Assembly (NCBI GenBank): GCA_030068075.1
Contig: CM057843.1
Span: 10,682,001-10,746,000 of the forward strand
Direction of reading: 5' to 3'
Length of the DNA stretch: 64,000 bases
DNA from: Paguma larvata
Lineage: Eukaryota > Chordata > Mammalia > Carnivora > Viverridae
Both the position numbers and the translations under genes were made by a program. The notes under the pieces are model-generated. The model was given only the letters and a program-made list of their open reading frames with translations, did not search any database and had not been told where the DNA came from. Positions 46,215 through 56,450 of this stretch are shown piece after piece (position 1 is the first letter of the stretch; each line of letters starts with the position of its first letter).

Positions 46215-46594
46215 GTAGGAGCCCCCCGGCCGCACGGCAGCCTGCTCTGGGTCTCAGCTCCGGGATGGGGCTGGGGGAGCTGATGGGCCCTGCTCTGCCC
46301 CACGTCGGGGAGAACCTCAGGCCTGGGACTTCGCCTTCGTGGCCTCAGGTTTGCCACGTTTAGACCAGGGTGCTGATGGAAGCCTTGCGACTCCGGTGCT
46401 CCAGGGTCGGTGAAGCTGGAGATGTTGTTGGGCTTAAATTTGGGGTTTGCGTTACTGTATTTGGTCTCAAATACAGGGGTCTCCACCTTGGAACAGTTCA
46501 GAGGTGGGGGGATACCACCACTGGCACCCCAACCCTTCTCTCCCCCTGTAGAGCCAGGGTCGGCCGCAGTGCAAGACCTTCTCTCTGCTTCCAG
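46215..46594 (+). other. RAP1GAP2: Intron D-E (380 bp)
   Basis: The shortest intron here. It ends in CTCTCTGCTTCCAG. It has no identifiable repeat. Confidence 0.85.
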
Positions 46595-46807
46595 GTTGTG
46601 GAGAAGGGAGGCCCGTACCCCCTGATCGTCCTGCCCCAGTTTGGGGGCTATTGGATCGAAGACCCGGAGAACGTGGGGACACCGACCTCCCTTGGCAGCA
46701 GCATCTGCGAGGAGGAGGAAGAGGACAGTCTCAGCCCCAGCACGTTTGGCTATAAGCTCGAGTGCAAGGGCGAAGCCAGGGCCTACCGCAGGCACTTCCT
46801 AGGGAAG
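46595..46807 (+). CDS. RAP1GAP2: RAP1GAP2 exon E: start of Rap-GAP dimerisation region
   Basis: The 213-nt exon encodes 71 residues (about 94-164). It begins VVEKGGPYPLIVLPQFGGYW and ends EARAYRRHFLGK. LPQFGGYWIE and YRRHFLGK are hallmark blocks of the N-terminal alpha/beta (dimerisation) part of Rap-GAP modules. Between them is the RAP1GAP2-specific insert with IEDPENVGTPTSL, an acidic CEEEEED run and a Ser-rich segment, likely a surface loop. The acceptor is TGCTTCCAG and the donor AAG/GTGAGG, phase 0-0. I recall PYPQVILPQF in human where PYPLIVLPQF is read here, a conservative change in a hydrophobic strand. Confidence 0.97.
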
Positions 46808-47511
46808 GTGAGGCTGAGGGCCGCTGGGCGAAGGCAGCTGCCGGCAGGGAAATGCACCCGGGCCGGCCTTGGCCAGCGCCCCTTTCTCCCTGTCTCTTCT
46901 CCATCCCGGGCCTGCCGCTCCCTAGGGTCTGCCGCTGTCGTGGTGTCCTGGCTGGGGAGGTCCGACTGGCTGTGCTCCTAGGCGGGGGTCCCGGGGGTGT
47001 GCAGAAGTCAGGAAGGCTCAGCGTGGTGGGTCCTTGGGGGCACCGCCCCCAGCAGATGTTCTTGGAGGCGATGGGATGGGAAGCGTTTGGAGGTGAAGGA
47101 GAAAATAAGTTCTCACACCTTGGAAGTCTTTGTTTCCATGTACATAGTACAAATCTCTCCTGTCCTCACCCAGCAGGTCCCCAGGGTGATGTGGTGTGAG
47201 CCTGTGATTGTTTAAAAGTGACAGAGTCACATTTCTTTAAATATGTTCTGCTCTTCCGACTCGCCTGGTTCGGAAGTCCCCAGGGCAGATTCTGGAAGTC
47301 TCCAGTCTAAGGCAGTTTTGCAGAGTCTCACAGGGAGGAGGGAGCTGCATCAGAACCCCCATCGTAACTCGTTCCAATGCAGATTCCAGGGCCCCACCCT
47401 GATACGGCAGGTCTGGGGTGGGCTCCCCATGGGTGTGTTCCCACAAACAGTCGGAATCAGCAAGGGCTGCCTCCTGGGAGCAAGGAAGTGGACGTGGGGC
47501 CCGTGGGGAAG

Positions 47512-47715
47512 AACTTGAACTTTAGCGTTCAAGGTGGGCTTGAACACCGGAGCCGTCCCTTACTAGGTGTGTGACCCTGGAGAGTTACTTAATGTCCCTG
47601 GACGCCGGTTTACATGTCTATGAAATGGGGATGATGATTTCATCCCCCCCCATAAAGTCGTGGTCAGGATTTCCGGAGTCCATGGGTGTTAAGTACTTAG
47701 CCCGTGCCTGGCGCG
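47512..47715 (+). mobile_element. MIR relic, sense
   Basis: CTAGGTGTGTGACCCTGGAG, GTTACTTAATGTCCCTGGAC and ATGAAATGGGGATGATGATT, then the GCCCGTGCCTGGCGC 3' side. Confidence 0.82.
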
Positions 47716-47757
47716 TCCGGTGACTGGGCAGGTGGAATCTACTCCTGGGATCTTTCT

Positions 47758-47790
47758 TCTCCTCCTCCCCCTCCTCCTCCCCCTCCTCAA
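47758..47790. repeat. (CTCCTCCCC)n pyrimidine repeat
   Basis: TCTCCTCCTCCCCCTCCTCC continuing with CCCTCCTC; located in the short intron E-F. Confidence 0.85.
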
Positions 47791-47919
47791 CAGCAGCCAC
47801 AGCATCCTTGCCTTTCTCCCTCACTGCTGTGGGACTTCTCGTTCCTGGCGAAGAAGGCGATTTGGGGAGCTGTGTCTGGAAGGTCCCCCACTCTGTTAGC
47901 ACCTGATTTCTCTTTCCAG

Positions 47920-48023
47920 GATCACCTGAACTTTTACTGTACTGGCAGCAGCTTGGGGAACTTGCTCCTGTCCATCAAGTATGAGGAGGCAGAGGGCATC
48001 GAGTACCTCCGGATCATTCTCAG
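47920..48023 (+). CDS. RAP1GAP2: RAP1GAP2 exon F: Rap-GAP module, strand-rich segment
   Basis: This 104-nt exon encodes 34 residues plus two bases of a split Arg codon. It runs DHLNFYCTGSSLGNLLLSIK then YEEAEGIEYLRIIL, about residues 165-198. The acceptor is TCTTTCCAG and the donor CTCAG/GTGGGG, leaving phase 2. The segment aligns by eye to RAP1GAP [20 protein letters not shown] and so belongs to the dimerisation subdomain. I recall SVKCEEAEG in human where SIKYEEAEG is read here; RAP1GAP also has Tyr at that position. It is followed by a 9.4-kb repeat-rich intron. Confidence 0.96.
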
Positions 48024-49442
48024 GTGGGGCTGCCACACCGTTGGAGGCCACGCCTCGAGTGCCAGGGGCCCAGAAATACCAGTCTGACCAGTCTGGTCTG
48101 GTGCGCTGGGGGGAACAGACCGGCTGGAATCCTGGGGCTGTGTTGAGTTGCTAGGCAAGGAGGCCAGGCGGCCGATTGTGGGAGTCAGAGTGGTATCCTG
48201 GTCTCGAGGTCACCTGGACCATACCCCCACCTGCCTTTCCGTCCTGCCTGCTGGGACCGTGGCTCTGAGGAATTTTGGGAGAAAAATTAGAGATGGCCCT
48301 TTCTGCTGAGATAGAACTCCAAAGCGCCCCGGGAGAGGGTTGGCCAGAACGCTGCCTCTGGCGTGTGTCCAGTCGGGAAGATGGATCCCAAAGCATCCGT
48401 GTGCATGTGTGGGGTTCCCCGAGAGGGAAAGGTGGTCACAGCAGGGGCACTGATTTACAGCTAAGCCGTGTACTTCTCTCTCCTCAGGGGCAGGAGCTGG
48501 GACTGCTTTCTGTTTTGTTCCACTAACGTGTTTTGTAAAACTGCCTCGGGTCCAGGGGGTGTGATAGGTGCCAGGACGCCATGATGGCTGAGCTGTGGTC
48601 TGTTTGCTAGAGGCTCAGGGTCTAGTAGGAGAAAAAAGCACAGGATTTTAGTACGCGTCACAGGTGTTCGTTTAGTGATATGCACAGGATGCTGTGTGAA
48701 CGGAGTCTGTATCTTATTTCTCTCTGCCCCCCGTGGGCTGGTGGAGGAGCTGGGAAGGCCAAGTGGTAGCGCTTAGCAGAGCGCTGTGATCCGTCAGCGT
48801 CCCAGGCCGTGTTTGTTGAATGTAAGTGGAAGTCCTTGGCGGTATTTGGAAAGAAGCAGTAACATTTTGTTTTCTGCTCAAATTTTGAGATAAATCTGGG
48901 AGGGAGCAGGGGCACGGAGTCGTGCTGTGGGAGGGGGGTGTGTGGGGGGTGGTGCAAGGAAGTTGTCAGTACCCATCCAGTCTTGGAGTTTTACTAAGAA
49001 AGGAGGTGGTTTTCTTTACCGAGCCTCACTTGGCTAGAAATCACATTTGCAAGGCAGGGAGAATGTAACTAAATTGCTTGAGCAAATTTTTTCAGGGAGT
49101 AATATGTGGATCCCCAGCTCCAAATAGGATTTTGAGCTAGGTGAGTCACTATAGAGAAAATTATTTTCTTTCTTAATAACACTCAGACCTAGATTGGGTA
49201 GGATTTCTGAGAATCTAACTCCCTTTTTCTAATACTGTATCCTATTTGAAATGCTGCTCCAGAACCGACAACATGAGAAAGAACACAACACGCACACTGA
49301 ATATTTTTAAAAGTAATCCGTGGGGCAGTTAGGACTATAATGTGGATGGTACTGAGAGTTGAATCCCAGCTCACCTTCCTTGGAGAGCAGTGTAGCACGG
49401 GGATATATGAAATTAGGAATTCTGGGGGGCTTATATACTCTT

Positions 49443-49656
49443 CGAGTATTTATTTATTGATTTTGAGAGCAAGAGAGAGAATATGAGCAGGGGAAGGGCA
49501 GAGAGAAAGAGAGAGAGAGAGAGAGAAAATCCCAAGCAGTCTCTGTGCTGTCACTGCAGGGCCTGACTCAGGGCTCAGTCCCACCAACTGTGAGATCATG
49601 ACCTGAGCTGAAATCAAGACTTGGGCAGTTAACCAACTGAACCACCCAGGTGTCCC
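49443..49656 (-). mobile_element. CanSINE, antisense
   Basis: GTATTTATTTATTGATTTTG tail, a (GA)n tract, GATCATGACCTGAGCTG and head CACCCAGGTGTCCC. A short TACTCTT match flanks it, so the duplication is weak. Confidence 0.87.
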
Positions 49657-50260
49657 GAGTCCTGTACTCTTTAGAAGTGAGTAGGAGCCTTGGAACAGTC
49701 AGGGGTCTTTCCACATGGAACCACGTTTGTTGTTTTAGCTCAACAGCATTTGAAATTAATCTCCTCGGGAGCTCATGGGCAATCTCAAATGTGGCATTCC
49801 CAAATAGAAAACCAGGGAGTGGGGTGGCAGGGAGAAGCCATACACCAGCTAGGAAGTTGGACAATCATTAATCTCACTTGAAGTGATAGCCAGGCCAAAT
49901 TGAAAACCAGACATAAGAAAATTGGCCCCCACAGCTTTAGAAGCTTTAGCAGACACAAAGAAGAAATTATGCAGAGGTGAAATTCCCCTCCTGGCAGTGA
50001 CTCCTGTCCTAGCTTTTCGTTCTTTGTAGGCTTCTGGATTATTTAATTGATGTCTTAGAACAACCAGCTCTCCAGCCTAAAATCTGAGAAGAGTATTCTG
50101 ACAGCTTCTGTATGTGCTATGAGAGTAGCCAAGAAGAGCTTATCCACAATTGGAAATGAATAAGAAGCCCGAGTAGATTTCTTCTTTTTTAAGTTTGGAT
50201 GTAAAGAAGTAGAGGAGAAAAAAACACCTCACAGGTTGGTGAAAGGAAAGATTCTGCATC

Positions 50261-50277
50261 TAAAAAGGCATACCCTA
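50261..50277. repeat. Target-site duplication left of U2 pseudogene
   Basis: TAAAAAGGCATACCCTA is repeated exactly at 50331-50347. The last A may belong to the U2 5' end instead. Confidence 0.92.
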
Positions 50278-50330
50278 TCGCTTCTCGGCCTTTTGGCTTA
50301 GATCAAGTGTAGTATCTGTTCTTATCAATT
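50277..50330 (+). pseudogene. U2 snRNA retropseudogene, 3'-truncated
   Basis: The block matches nucleotides 1-54 of mammalian U2 snRNA, starting ATCGCTTCTCGGCC and keeping the branch-point recognition hexamer GTAGTA. Two mismatches are visible by eye (U2 nt 23 A to T, nt 52 G to A). The Sm site and the 3' stem-loops are missing, so it cannot make a functional snRNA. The flanks carry the same 16-17 bp sequence, TAAAAAGGCATACCCTA, at 50261-50277 and 50331-50347. This marks an L1-type target-primed insertion at a CT/AAAA site. U2 could match to nt 57 because TTTAA is shared with the flank. Confidence 0.93.
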
Positions 50331-50347
50331 TAAAAAGGCATACCCTA
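50331..50347. repeat. Target-site duplication right of U2 pseudogene
   Basis: Exact copy of 50261-50277, abutting the truncated U2 3' end with no added poly(A) beyond the A5 of the site itself. Confidence 0.92.
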
Positions 50348-50459
50348 GCATTTAGAAGGTAGGGAATAACTAAATTTTAGAAAGGATTATTTATTACAGA
50401 AAGCCGAGTAAAACCTAGATATCTATTAACTTTGTATTTTCAGCAAACTTACAGAAAAA

Positions 50460-53400
50460 ATAAACCAAACGAAAGAAAAGACAAAAGATAAAATAAGGCA
50501 ACAGAATGAGATGAAAAAGTTGCTGGTTAAATTAAAGAAAGAATATAAGAAAACTAACTATGGCCAAAAAGAATTTTAAATGATATTGGAAGCAGTAAAG
50601 AGAAGAGTCTACTTTGTGGAAAACCCAGTTAGTAATAATGAGAGTAAACTTTCACATAATTCAGAAGAAAACACAAAAATTCTAAAATGATGAGCAGATT
50701 ATAGTAAATGTGGAAGATAGTGAGCAGGAATGAAACTTGTGGATAATTGACGTTCTTAAGCTAATTGAAGATTTAAATCTGCACATTAAAATGACTCACC
50801 CAATATCAGATGAAGTCAATGAAAGGAAACTAATAGCTGGACATATTTTGATGAAAACGTAATATTCAATGGCTACAAAATCACTTTTAGAATGAAAACA
50901 TTCCAAAATAAAGGAAAATAAGGAAAACATTAACATCTAGCAAAAGTTAGAACATAAAAGAATGTAAATAAATATAAGTTTGAACACATGTAATGTGTAA
51001 TAAATATAAATGACTTAAATTCAACTATTAAACAGCAAAGATTCTCAGTTTGAGTCATCCCTCCACCACCTCCCACCCCTACTAATTGATCAGTTAATGT
51101 ACCTGTATTTTATTAAAGAAAGTAACTCAGTATATTTATAAAGAAAAGTGTTGAGAAAAAGTTATAACGATCAAATATAAAAGGGTAAAGTTGGCAATAT
51201 TAATGTGGAAAAGTAGAATTTGAGGCAAAACAGTCAGTGTGACAAAAAAGACTTTTGCCTATTTGTAAAAAATAAAGTGTTATTTAATCAAGGCTTAATA
51301 TGTGCCGGACTTTCTCCAGGAGTAGGGCTAATGTAAGGAGTAAGCTCATCTCTTAGTACCTGGCTACAGAAAACATTCACTATGTGTTAGGTATTCTTAT
51401 TCCTGTTTTTATTCTCACTCATCTTCTTACAGACATGGATTGTTTTAGGCTAGTGGAGGTGATCCAAAGATAGATGGTATGGCAGAATGGAAAGAAGTTT
51501 ATAAGAGCTTCAATGTGGAGTGTGTGTCCGAATGTATATACATATGAGTGAGTGTAAGATTGAGGGGTCATGCTGGAGACGTTAGAAAAAGCTAAATCAT
51601 GTATGGACTGTGTCTGGGAACCTAGATTTTATTCTATGAGCCGAAGGAGAGCTCCTGAAAGGAGAATATCGTGATATGATGTGCATTGTAGAATGATCAC
51701 TGGCTAGATTAAGGGGACTGTCTTGGAGGGACGGCAAGGCCAGAAGCAGGAAGATGAATCAAGAGGCTGCCGTGATGAGTCGTGTGATTATCACGTGATT
51801 ATACAGGCCACCAGGTTGCATCATGTGAATGCTGCCCCCAGAACTGGGCAAACCAACAACTCTGATGGGAGCTGAACCAGGGCGCCTTGTGCTGAGGATA
51901 GAGGAAAATGGGTGGAAAGTTCCAAAACACTCAGGAAACTTGACATCAAGAAAGACAGCTGAAAACATCAACAAATAAGAGCTGGATTTACTGCCGATGA
52001 AATGCAAGTAGTGATACACTTTCAAAGTGACTTATATCTGAAAAAGGTAAAGACCGAGTAGCATCTATAAACAGGATAATAAGTTACGACACAGTCCATG
52101 TATGGAAATGAATCAAGAACGGAAACACGTGGGTACAAAAAGAAAACAATTGGAATTATTGGAAATAAAAAAAAATAGTTGAAATAAAAAAACTCAATAC
52201 AGGGGAGCCTGGGTGGCTAAGTAGGTTAAGTGTCTGACTCTTAATTTTGGCTCAGGTCATGATCTCGAAGTTCGTGACATTGAGCCCCGTGTCAGATTCT
52301 GTGCTAACAGCTGGGGATTCTCTTTCTCCTGCTCTCTGCCCCTCCCCCGCTCTCACTCTTGCTCCCTCCCTCTCTGTCTCTCAAAACTAAATAAACTCCA
52401 AAAAAAAAAAACAAACAAAAAGTAACCTCCCCCAAACAAAAAACTCAATACGTGGGATAAAATCTAGTCTAATAAAATCTGTTCAGAATCAAAGAGTGAA
52501 TCCGTGAAATGGAAGGTAGTCTCGAAGAATTCATCCAGAGCACAGCACAGCTCTGGTGATGGAATATATGAAAAAGAGGGAAGATATGTGGATATAGACT
52601 GACAGGTCCCAGCCTTTGTCTTCGAGTTTCAGAGGAAAGAATAGAAAAACCAGTGGAGAAGAGATATCTAAAGAAATAATGGCTGAGAATATCTCAGAAT
52701 TGAAGAAGGCCCACACCGTGGTGCTGAGTATGATTTTAAAACAAAACAATACTACCGTGACACATTGAATTGAAACACTAGAACATCAGAGAGAAAGAAA
52801 AAAATTTTAAACTGCCTAAGGATAAAGACACTCATCTATGAAGTAGTGACAACCAGGCTGTGAGCAGACTTCTTATCAGCCATGGGACAATAGGACAGTA
52901 TCTTTAAAATGTTGGAGGCAAGAAAGACAGGAAAGAAGGAAAGAAAGAATCCTTTCATCTGAAATTCTATACCCAGAAAAGCTATCTGCAAAGGCAAAAT
53001 AAAACGGTTTTCAGACTGCCCCTGAGAGAATTATGAAAGGATGTCCTTCAGTGAAAAGAAAAGAGAAACCAAAGGAAACGATGCAATTAAAAAGGGGCAA
53101 GAAATAGGTAAACTGTGTTGACACGTTTAATTACCGATGGGGAAAAAGGAAGTCATTTTTGTGTGTTTAAAAAGAGGCTTGAACTAAATTAATAAACAAA
53201 AGTAGGGCAGACAATGGGGAGGGAAGGGTTCAGTAGTTACTGTTTCCTCTTCTCTCTTCAGGAGAGAGATACCAAGGAAGTATAGAGTTTGTTGGAAAAA
53301 TGTATAAATGTCTGTTTTGGAAGTTATAGAAATACAATCTATCGCTCAAATTAGCAGAAGGATAAAAAGGGAATTAAAATTTTTAAATTAAACTGAAGGC

Positions 53401-53567
53401 AGGAAAGGAGGAATTTTAAATAGGAAAGAAAGCACAGAGTAATAGAAAACACAAAATAATGGAAATCATTCCAAGTACATTAGTAATCACAATAAATATA
53501 AATAGACTAAATTAGCATATGAATGTACTAGACTATCAAATTGGACTAAAAATACAGCTAGATTCTT
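50460..53567 (+). mobile_element. Old L1 (5' / ORF1-type part), sense
   Basis: AT-rich, A-biased sequence with L1M/HAL1-like phrases such as AATTCTATACCCAGAAAAGC and GCAGACTTCTTATCAGCC. It is heavily decayed with no long frame. The left edge is uncertain. It continues after the insertions with ORF2 sequence from 54621. Confidence 0.65.
52201..52437 (+). mobile_element. CanSINE, sense, nested in old L1
   Basis: Head GGGGAGCCTGGGTGGCTAAG, AGGTCATGATCTCGAAG, CT-rich body and A-rich tail. 14-bp duplication AAAAAACTCAATAC at 52187-52200 and 52438-52451. Confidence 0.93.
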
Positions 53568-54197
53568 TTTTCCCTCTTGGCCATCTTTTTTAAAACTCGG
53601 TTTTTAATTTTAATTCCACTATTGTTAACATACAGTGTTCAATCAGTTTCAGGTGTACTATGTAGTGATTCAACAATGCTATACATTACTCAGTGCTCAT
53701 CATGATAAATGAACTCTTAATCCCCATCACCTGTTTCACTCATCCCTGTACCCATCTTCCCTCTGGTAATCATCAGTTTGTCCTCCATAGTGAAGAGTCT
53801 CTCTCTTGGTTTCTCTGTCTCTCTCTCTCTTTTTTCCTCTTTGCTCAATTGTTTCATTCTTAAATCCCACATGTGAGTGAAATCATATGGTATTTGTCTT
53901 CCTCTGACTTATTTCACTTAGAATTATACCCTCTAGTTCCATCCATGTTAGCTGCAAATGGCAAGATTCCATTCTTTTGTATAGTTGAATAATATTCCTC
54001 TGTGTGTGTGTATGCCACATCTTCTTTATCCATTCATGTATTGATGGACACTTGGGTTGCTTCCATAATTTGGCTATTGTAAATAATGCTGCAGTAAAAT
54101 AGGGGTGCATCCCTTTGAATTAACGTTTTTGTATTTTTGGGGTAAATACCTAGTAATGCAATTACTGTATCGTAGGGTAGTGGCTATAGTCTCCCTT
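53568..54197 (-). mobile_element. L1 3' UTR, antisense, inside the old sense L1
   Basis: Reverse-complement L1 3' end: ACATACAGTGTTCAATCAGT, TTTCAGGTGTACTATGTAGT and CACTTGGGTTGCTTCCATAA, with a T-rich left end. Its left flank AGCTAGATTCTT (53556-53567) recurs as AGCTATATTCTT (54621-54632) beyond the two SINEs. Confidence 0.85.
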
Positions 54198-54275
54198 AAA
54201 AATTTATTATTATTATATATTTTTAGAGAGACAGTGAGCGAGAGAGAGTGGGAGGGGGGAGGGGCAGAGGGAGGA

Positions 54276-54310
<35 letters not shown>

Positions 54311-54435
54311 ATCTTAAGCAGACCCCACACCAGGCATGGAGCCTGATATGGGGCTCAGTCTCATGACGGTGAGATCATGACCTGAGCCAAAATCGAGAGT
54401 TGGTTGTCCAACCACCTGGCCAATCAAGTGCACCC
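54198..54435 (-). mobile_element. CanSINE, antisense
   Basis: T/A-rich tail, long (GA)n tracts, GATCATGACCTGAGCC and a decayed head (ACCTGGCCAATCAAGTGC). Older than its right-hand neighbour. Confidence 0.82.
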
Positions 54436-54620
54436 CCTTTTTTAAAAAGTTTATTTATGTTTGAGAGAGAGAGAGAGCACGTGCAAATGGGGAAGGGGTA
54501 GAGAGAGGAAAAGAGAGAGTCTGAAGCAAGCTCTGTGCTGTTAGTGTCAAACTCATGAACCGTGAGATCATGACCTGAGCTGATACCAAGAGTTGGACAC
54601 TTAACCAACTGAGCCACCCA
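54436..54620 (-). mobile_element. CanSINE, antisense
   Basis: TTTTTTAAAAAGTTTATTTA tail, GATCATGACCTGAGCTG and head CAACTGAGCCACCCA. It abuts the right copy of a 12-bp flanking repeat. A central part of the element is missing. Confidence 0.87.
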
Positions 54621-54795
54621 AGCTATATTCTTCCTATAAGAGACATACCTAAAGAAAAACAATATAAAAAGATTTAAAATAAAGAAATGGAAAAAAATAT
54701 GCTGGGAAAATACTAACCTAGAAAAGTGGTGTAGCAACATTGAAATCAGACAAAATGGAATTTCAGAAAATAAAGCATTGGTAGCGATAAAGGGA
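54621..54795 (+). mobile_element. Old L1 ORF2 fragment, sense, continuing
   Basis: AAGAGACATACCTAAAG and ATCAGACAAAATGGAATTTC match the endonuclease-to-RT part of L1 ORF2 and continue the element interrupted at 53567. Confidence 0.7.
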
Positions 54796-54799
54796 GTGT

Positions 54800-55285
54800 C
54801 CTCCTTTGTAACTTGTCCTGATGTTTCCTGCTCTGTGGAGGGAACATTTCTGTGTCGCAGCCCTGGCTCTCTCTGCCTTCTCTGATAAGTGAGTTTGGGA
54901 ACAAGAACTTGACGTGTGTAGCCCTGGTCTCTGCCCCCCCCCCCCCCCCCCCCCCCGCCCCCCTCGGAGCTAGCTGCCCTCAAGGTGCTCCCTCTGCTCT
55001 GCTGCTTTGTGCTGAAAGCCCCACCTGGGAGGTCCCCTCCAGAGGAGGCTCGCCTCTTGCCCAGCACTGCCTGTGACCTGGTGGCTAATCCTGGGGATCA
55101 TTTAGAAGACTCATTTCATCTTTATATGAAGCCGGGTGGCCTTTATCAGTAACAAACGAGTTACTTTGACTTCCAGCTGCCTTTCCCTTAATTTTTTTGT
55201 TTCTGAATCCATTCATTACCTGGGCAGAGAAAAATGCCCTTTACTGGACCCACGGAGGGCTCAGCCCACATGACAACAAAGAGAA
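54800..55285. other. Non-L1 block inside the old L1, with poly(C)
   Basis: GC-richer sequence that does not read as L1, including a C23 run at 54934-54956. The L1 appears to resume at about 55290. Its origin is not recognised. Confidence 0.5.
54934..54963. repeat. Poly(C) tract
   Basis: C23, one G, then C6. Confidence 0.95.
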
Positions 55286-55518
55286 CAGTCCACTCAGAAG
55301 ATCTAACGGTCATGAAGTTGTACTTAGCAGTACAGTCTTGAATTTAGAAAGGCAAAAACAGATAGGAATATAAGGGATCAACAAACCCTTAGCTCCAGGG
55401 GGAGATTTCAGTAATATCTTTCACACTCCGATGGACCAAGCAGACAACAATTGTAAGGATATAGAAGATTTGAACAATACAATGAACAGATCTGATTTTG
55501 TAACATACATTCCCGAAC

Positions 55519-55541
55519 TCAACAACAACAACAACAACAAA
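55519..55541. repeat. (AAC)n microsatellite
   Basis: Seven or more AAC units within old L1 sequence. Confidence 0.9.
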
Positions 55542-56209
55542 TACATTGTTTTTAAGCCCATGTGGAAGCTGAAAAATGTCTGTGTATCAAGCTAACAAAT
55601 TTAAAATAACATACAGATTATGTTCCCTGAATATAAGAAAATTAAGTTAGAAACCAACAATTAAAATACCAAGGGAAAGTATCATACATTTAGAAAGTTA
55701 AAAAAGAAGAAGAAGAAGAAAATCCTTTAAATAGCTCGTGGGCTAAAGAGGAAGTCACAGCAGAACTGACAAAATATTTAGAACTGAATGACAATGAAAA
55801 TACTACCTATCAATGTGTGGGATGCAGTTCAAGTGGTACTTAGAGAAAGATGGATAGTTTTAAATGCATTTGTGAAAAAAGAAGAAAGATTAACTGTGTA
55901 AGCATGCAAATCAGGAAGTTAGAAAAGGAATAGTAGGACAAAAACCCAAAGAAAATAGGAGGCAGAAAATAAAACAGACAAGAACAAGTCCAGTGAAACA
56001 GAAAGCAGCAATCAAAAGGAATAGAGACAACAACACTGAAAGTTGTCTCTTCGAAAAGATTAATAAAATCGATACACCGCATCAATGACTGATTAAGGGG
56101 GAAAAGATACAAACGATGTTACGGCAGTGAAGGAAGGGACGCAATTTTAAGTACAGATTGCGTTTTAAGAGAATACCAAAACCCACTGTATATCAATGCA
56201 TTGGATGGA

Positions 56210-56280
56210 AAATTTATTTTTTAAATGTTTATATATTTTTGAGAGAGCGTGAGCGAGGGAGAGGGCAGAGAGAGAGAGAG

Positions 56281-56319
<39 letters not shown>

Positions 56320-56450
56320 CAGAGGATCCAAAGCAGGCTCTGCATCGACAGCAGAGAGCCCAATGTGGGCGGAGCTTGAACTCAGGAACCACAAGATCAT
56401 GACCTGAGCCGAAGTTGGGTGCTTTACCAACTGAGCCATCCAGTACCCCA
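56210..56450 (-). mobile_element. CanSINE, antisense, nested in old L1
   Basis: Contains a long (GA)n tract at 56267-56318, GATCATGACCTGAGCC and head CTGAGCCATCCAGTACCCC. 11-bp duplication CATTGGATGGA at 56199-56209 and 56451-56461. Confidence 0.93.

Larger units (their letters stand above)
46808..47919 (+). other. RAP1GAP2: Intron E-F (1.1 kb)
   Basis: Contains a sense MIR relic at about 47512-47715 and a (CTCCTCCCC)n stretch near 47758-47790. It ends in TTTCTCTTTCCAG. Confidence 0.85.

Noticed and set aside
46370..46981. 203-codon frame as an independent gene
   Set aside because: It is exon E of RAP1GAP2 with flanking intron read in the same frame.
50277..50330. Functional U2 snRNA gene
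   Set aside because: Only about 54 of roughly 188 nt are present. It lacks the Sm site and 3' stem-loops, and no upstream snRNA promoter elements are seen.
54375..55067. 230-codon minus-strand frame
   Set aside because: It crosses two SINEs and a poly(C) tract (read as poly-Gly), so it is a composite artefact.
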